Positions 62,001 to 64,000 of a stretch of 64,000 nucleotides of DNA are shown here, piece by piece. Each line of letters opens with the position of its first letter. Position 1 is the stretch's first letter. Both the position numbers and the translations under genes were made by a program. Below the pieces are notes generated by a model. The model did no database searches, was not told the origin of the DNA, and was given only the letters and a program-made list of their open reading frames with translations. The DNA is taken from contig JAGQWJ010000010.1 of NCBI GenBank assembly GCA_020437395.1, forward strand, positions 1 to 64,000, in the 5' to 3' direction. Origin of the DNA: Ignavibacteriota bacterium (GTDB lineage Bacteria; Bacteroidota; Ignavibacteria; Kapaibacteriales; UBA2268).

Positions 62001-63143
62001 AAAGACATCATTCGAGCCGAAATATGTAGTTTTATTGACCATTTTATCGAGAGCTGGTATAACTACCATAGCTGGGTCATATTTGTAACTATCGAACGTT
62101 TCCACGTACTTTGCCATAAACTGAGTAATAAGAAATTTCCCACTTGAGTACCAATGAGTAGGCAACTCTATATTATCAAAAGTATGCACTTCGCCAGGTA
62201 ATAAATACACATTGTTGACATTGTCCCTATTGACAATAGACAAATCTACCGTATCTTTTGCCACAACTTTAAACATTGACCTAATTCCATTTCCAAATGG
62301 AACTGTAATATATGATTTGCCCCAAGTATTAGTAGGAGGCAACATCTCAACAATGTGGTCTTTAGATGTTAGGGTGCTGAAAACACTCTGCTGCTGAATA
62401 GAAGTACGCATGTGCCCAGAAATTACCCCAACTGGCTTATCACTAAGGATATGACTACCAGTCAAATCATGCACACCATTCACCCCGTGCGAATATTTAG
62501 ACTTAATTAAATAACTTTGGCCTCTATCAAGTCTTACCTTTATTGTTGAATCTTTAGCTGCTCCTTTGTAAGTGTCCGCAGCAACAGTAATTTCAACATT
62601 AGTATAATCTTCTTTTGCGATGATAAGAAACTCACCCAGGCGTGATGTTTTCTGAAGTTCTATAACCTGTGGGTCTTGGTCATCTGGTTCAATATAATAA
62701 TCATTTGGCATAGTAACGGCATAGTGTTCGGTGCCCCAATTTCGAGTTGGAATAACTGAGAATTTGTCCCCAGATTGGAGAAGCGAACTCTTGGCAACAC
62801 AAGAAATAGGGTGTTTTGCACTTATTTCGATTAATTTATTGCCAAATTTAACTTCAGGGTCTTTGTGTTCGTAGTCCACATCTACATCTATAAAAAGAAT
62901 ACTATCTTTTTTCAATAGTAGAGTATAAGTTTTGTTGTCTCTAGGTTCAGTTATTGTAACTTCAGTATTATATTTAGATGAAAGATATATGCTCTGATAT
63001 GGGGGAGCATAGGCGTTGATTTCGTTATCTAAAAATCCAACAAAAAAATGACGTCCTTCATAAGATGAAAGCGTTCCCTCCTTTGCATAAGTACAAACAA
63101 GGCTAAGTGGAATAATTAAAAGCAATAAGTAATAACGTATCAT
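59082..63143 (-). CDS. Large IgGFc-binding-domain secreted protein with T9SS tail
   Basis: A 1353-residue secreted protein. The signal peptide is followed by an IgGFc-binding-type domain (~25-480) with GRHFFVGFLDNE, HPISCVAKSSLLQSG, NWGTEHYAVTMPNDY and KPVGVISGHMRTSIQQQ. Residues ~690-1090 hold repeated choice-of-anchor/ASPM-like immunoglobulin domains (VEFRNTGNAKIVCDSV, TFFYNPKA). The last ~80 residues form a T9SS sorting domain (LTVNTSDELTGSVYIMDYVGKKYC ... LSEYANGKYILIV ... FIITK). It is a probable surface or released adhesin; the IgGFc name is a family label only. It lies between an OstA-like gene and a beta-barrel gene on the same strand, close enough for one message. Confidence 0.9.
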   Translation of the reverse strand: MIRYYLLLLIIPLSLVCTYAKEGTLSSYEGRHFFVGFLDNEINAYAPPYQSIYLSSKYNTEVTITEPRDNKTYTLLLKKDSILFIDVDVDYEHKDPEVKFGNKLIEISAKHPISCVAKSSLLQSGDKFSVIPTRNWGTEHYAVTMPNDYYIEPDDQDPQVIELQKTSRLGEFLIIAKEDYTNVEITVAADTYKGAAKDSTIKVRLDRGQSYLIKSKYSHGVNGVHDLTGSHILSDKPVGVISGHMRTSIQQQSVFSTLTSKDHIVEMLPPTNTWGKSYITVPFGNGIRSMFKVVAKDTVDLSIVNRDNVNNVYLLPGEVHTFDNIELPTHWYSSGKFLITQFMAKYVETFDSYKYDPAMVVIPALDKMVNKTTYFGSNDVFVYNDKYITQYDNQAVIIIANEKGKSSVKVNNKNVDEILGFNQFDMAGEPYFWQKVFVPQYPSINTIVADSGGFHAIAIAAGNYDSYAMTVGASLIDENQEDFLDPEVNFVESCNSIRGTIYDEKISEFSGINIIDVDETETYNINWTHTNITDTTTFVQLRGDVIDRNSPAKFKCNVIDYFGNSTAYEYYQPGAQITLLELIDYKEVNIKRDSCYYFDLRTDADSVLLESVDLPSDMRLKLNLPFALPKMLYKEQTYRLILCLNNDENNQNEVIDSMFFNFSCEYVRKVDINAKIISFDLSASNLKLPKILSGTSYVTNQTEYVEFRNTGNAKIVCDSVILPPSNNFKIDTTGMFPFTLLANETIRFDKITFTNNVNGTFDYNITLMDNNKINRVATITGEVGSPNVNNIDYDFGDTRIGSTKSTSQKFINSGSFLSRFTYLSAVSNISNDTNINILANLSTVNLEEQKSFDVTFFYNPKATNDFTPYNLSAKFVERWAPHDTILVNIKGQPTIPQISTYNIDLDTIKIFSFKDSTVDVIYSNGNEDLKINRIIKYIGDENVFEFDNSFYGTRIIPIGITEKLPIRFNGLTLGEQTMTLIVESDAAPNFGVKTDTIRIRGFVEEQDTLDVAINPSDLNVIACNFDTLGIDIINTGNTEFYIKQIDLVSNVQVAHFLNNQFNDTLRPGDRITKRLVVMSSGNKTEKIIYNIDIFDIDLDKDSVFVTESNINSTQNEVLINPFDLGELQIGKYFDVKFSGTLPNYIDTTADIGIEINIDTYNFYLENKQTKVFFYDIAKNQIKEIDATVSVENDKLRLVSEELLDFNFDKIVSWQFELRFLALLHTDLEGDVEIKFDMSDCYDSNSLLTTLNVEQVCVYNYRNVELSSYIINGSIAPNVVGNEANLTVNTSDELTGSVYIMDYVGKKYCIFEKLLFDKGKNNIILNLSEYANGKYILIVRSLGTTLTQEFIITK

Positions 63144-63205
63144 AGACTACCATTAGAGTTTGTACTAATTTAAGTTTTTCGGCACTAATATACAAATACT
63201 AACAG

Positions 63206-64000
63206 TTATAATTCGAAGTAATTACTTTTGTATTGGAGATTTTTACCAAGCGGTATATTTTTTGACCACTTATAGCGAGGCAGGTAAAATTGTTTTACCC
63301 CTGATTTTATATCTTGATAAGGAATTGCTTCTGCATTTACGTTTTCTAAAAAATTTATTTTGTCTATTTCATCATTTTCAAAAAACATTTCAATCCTTTT
63401 GCAATCATGTTTGTGTGCATCTATTGCACCATTATCGTTTTGAGAAAAATATAAGCTTTGAGCATTTTGGTTCGTAATTATTCTAGCAATTTTTCCATCT
63501 TCAAAAATCATTTCAATAGTATGACCAGCCAATTGATTTAGGAATTGTGCAAAAGTTTCGAATTCTTTCGAAATTGAAAAAGCGTTTCCAACTGATTCAA
63601 TTCTTTTCAATTTAGAATTTTCTAATTCAATAGTTATAGAGTCTCCATAAAGTTGCGAATTTTCATACCAAATAATTGGTTCATCCTCCAAAATGAATAT
63701 ATCTTTTGTTCTGTAATAAGTAGCTAGCTTTGCCCTTGCTTTTACATCTTTTCGGATTATTTCTACACTATCCGTAAAAACATAATGCTCATTGTCAATG
63801 TATCTGTAGGCCTGCATCGTATCGGAAGAGATGCTTAGCGTATCGTAAATGAACTCATCTTCGTTCTCTAAGCTATCAATCTGGAACAATATGGGGCTCC
63901 CATAAGAAATACTATATTTCTCTTTGGGTTTATATATCAATGTGTCCGAGAGCAAATATGAGCTATTGAACTTCCCCTTAATTAAAACATTGTTATAAGC
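63206..64000 (-). CDS. OstA/LptA-like protein, C-terminal part, cut by window edge
   Basis: The frame is open to the right edge (last codons before the edge read AYNNVLIKGKFNSSY); a TTG at 63955 is not the true start. The visible ~264 residues repeat beta-strands typical of OstA-like N-domains: AYRYIDNEHYVFTDSVEIIR, KARAKLATYYRTKDIFIL, PIIWYENSQLYGDSITIEL and NSKLKRIESVGNAF. This fits the Bacteroidota OstA-like family related to LptA, which binds lipopolysaccharide in the periplasm on its way to the outer membrane. Sixty-two bases separate it from the large T9SS gene. Confidence 0.78.
   Translation of the reverse strand, partial: AYNNVLIKGKFNSSYLLSDTLIYKPKEKYSISYGSPILFQIDSLENEDEFIYDTLSISSDTMQAYRYIDNEHYVFTDSVEIIRKDVKARAKLATYYRTKDIFILEDEPIIWYENSQLYGDSITIELENSKLKRIESVGNAFSISKEFETFAQFLNQLAGHTIEMIFEDGKIARIITNQNAQSLYFSQNDNGAIDAHKHDCKRIEMFFENDEIDKINFLENVNAEAIPYQDIKSGVKQFYLPRYKWSKNIPLGKNLQYKSNYFEL

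Noticed and set aside
63206-63955. OstA-like gene as a complete 249-residue protein starting at 63955
   Set aside because: The supposed start is TTG, no signal peptide follows it, and the same frame continues with family-like sequence to the window edge.

Overview
The window is AT-rich DNA from a member of the Bacteroidota/Chlorobi side of the tree. I lean towards an Ignavibacteria/Kapabacteria-like lineage, but this is inference: the 16S fragment alone does not place it. The support is (i) Bacteroidota-type promoters (TTG, 20-base spacer, TAnnTTTG) in front of the rRNA operon, rplU and an Omp28-like gene, (ii) type IX secretion (T9SS) C-terminal sorting domains on three secreted proteins, (iii) many OmpA/beta-barrel envelope proteins and weak Shine-Dalgarno use.

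Layout. 1-640: 5' end of a 16S rRNA gene on the minus strand, with boxA and promoter. 641-12544: one long minus-strand run. From its upstream end it holds a 726-residue surface protein with a strong terminator behind it, a dockerin-ended secreted protein, a T9SS cargo protein, an OmpA protein, a CHASE-PAS protein that looks like a dead histidine kinase, a TPR protein and a nucleotide-sugar-epimerase-like protein. 12647-26192: a 4075-residue secreted modular protein co-oriented with a 432-residue adhesin-like protein. 26315-28920: NarL-type response regulator and NAD synthetase.

28921-43873: housekeeping. DUF1328 membrane protein, coaE, talC, speB, secA, tRNA-His, an Omp28/T9SS protein, clpP-clpX, an aspartoacylase-family protein, rplU-rpmA and metG. 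43874-49349: accessory stretch with intergenic palindromic repeats, an orphan T9SS tail, an AraC regulator with two small genes, and a three-gene minus-strand cassette (Cys-rich secreted protein, thioredoxin-like protein, beta-barrel protein) with a structured leader and an internal terminator. 49350-64000: accD (without its zinc ribbon), a beta-barrel protein, hpf, hprK and dsbD, then minus-strand operons: HIT-rsmA-PAP2-yigZ-panC and OstA-like-IgGFc/T9SS-beta-barrel.

How the parts may work together. The 5-26 kb region looks like one surface-structure locus. The 726- and 4075-residue proteins share a header motif and an IND...IGQ C-terminus but no T9SS tail. A near-identical 20-base palindrome lies 80-81 bases upstream of both transcription-unit heads (726 and 432), and an orphan response regulator sits beside one copy. 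This locus and the Cys-rich cassette are the two best candidates for undescribed systems. In both, a strong terminator follows the first secreted-protein gene, which would give much of the first product and little of its helpers.
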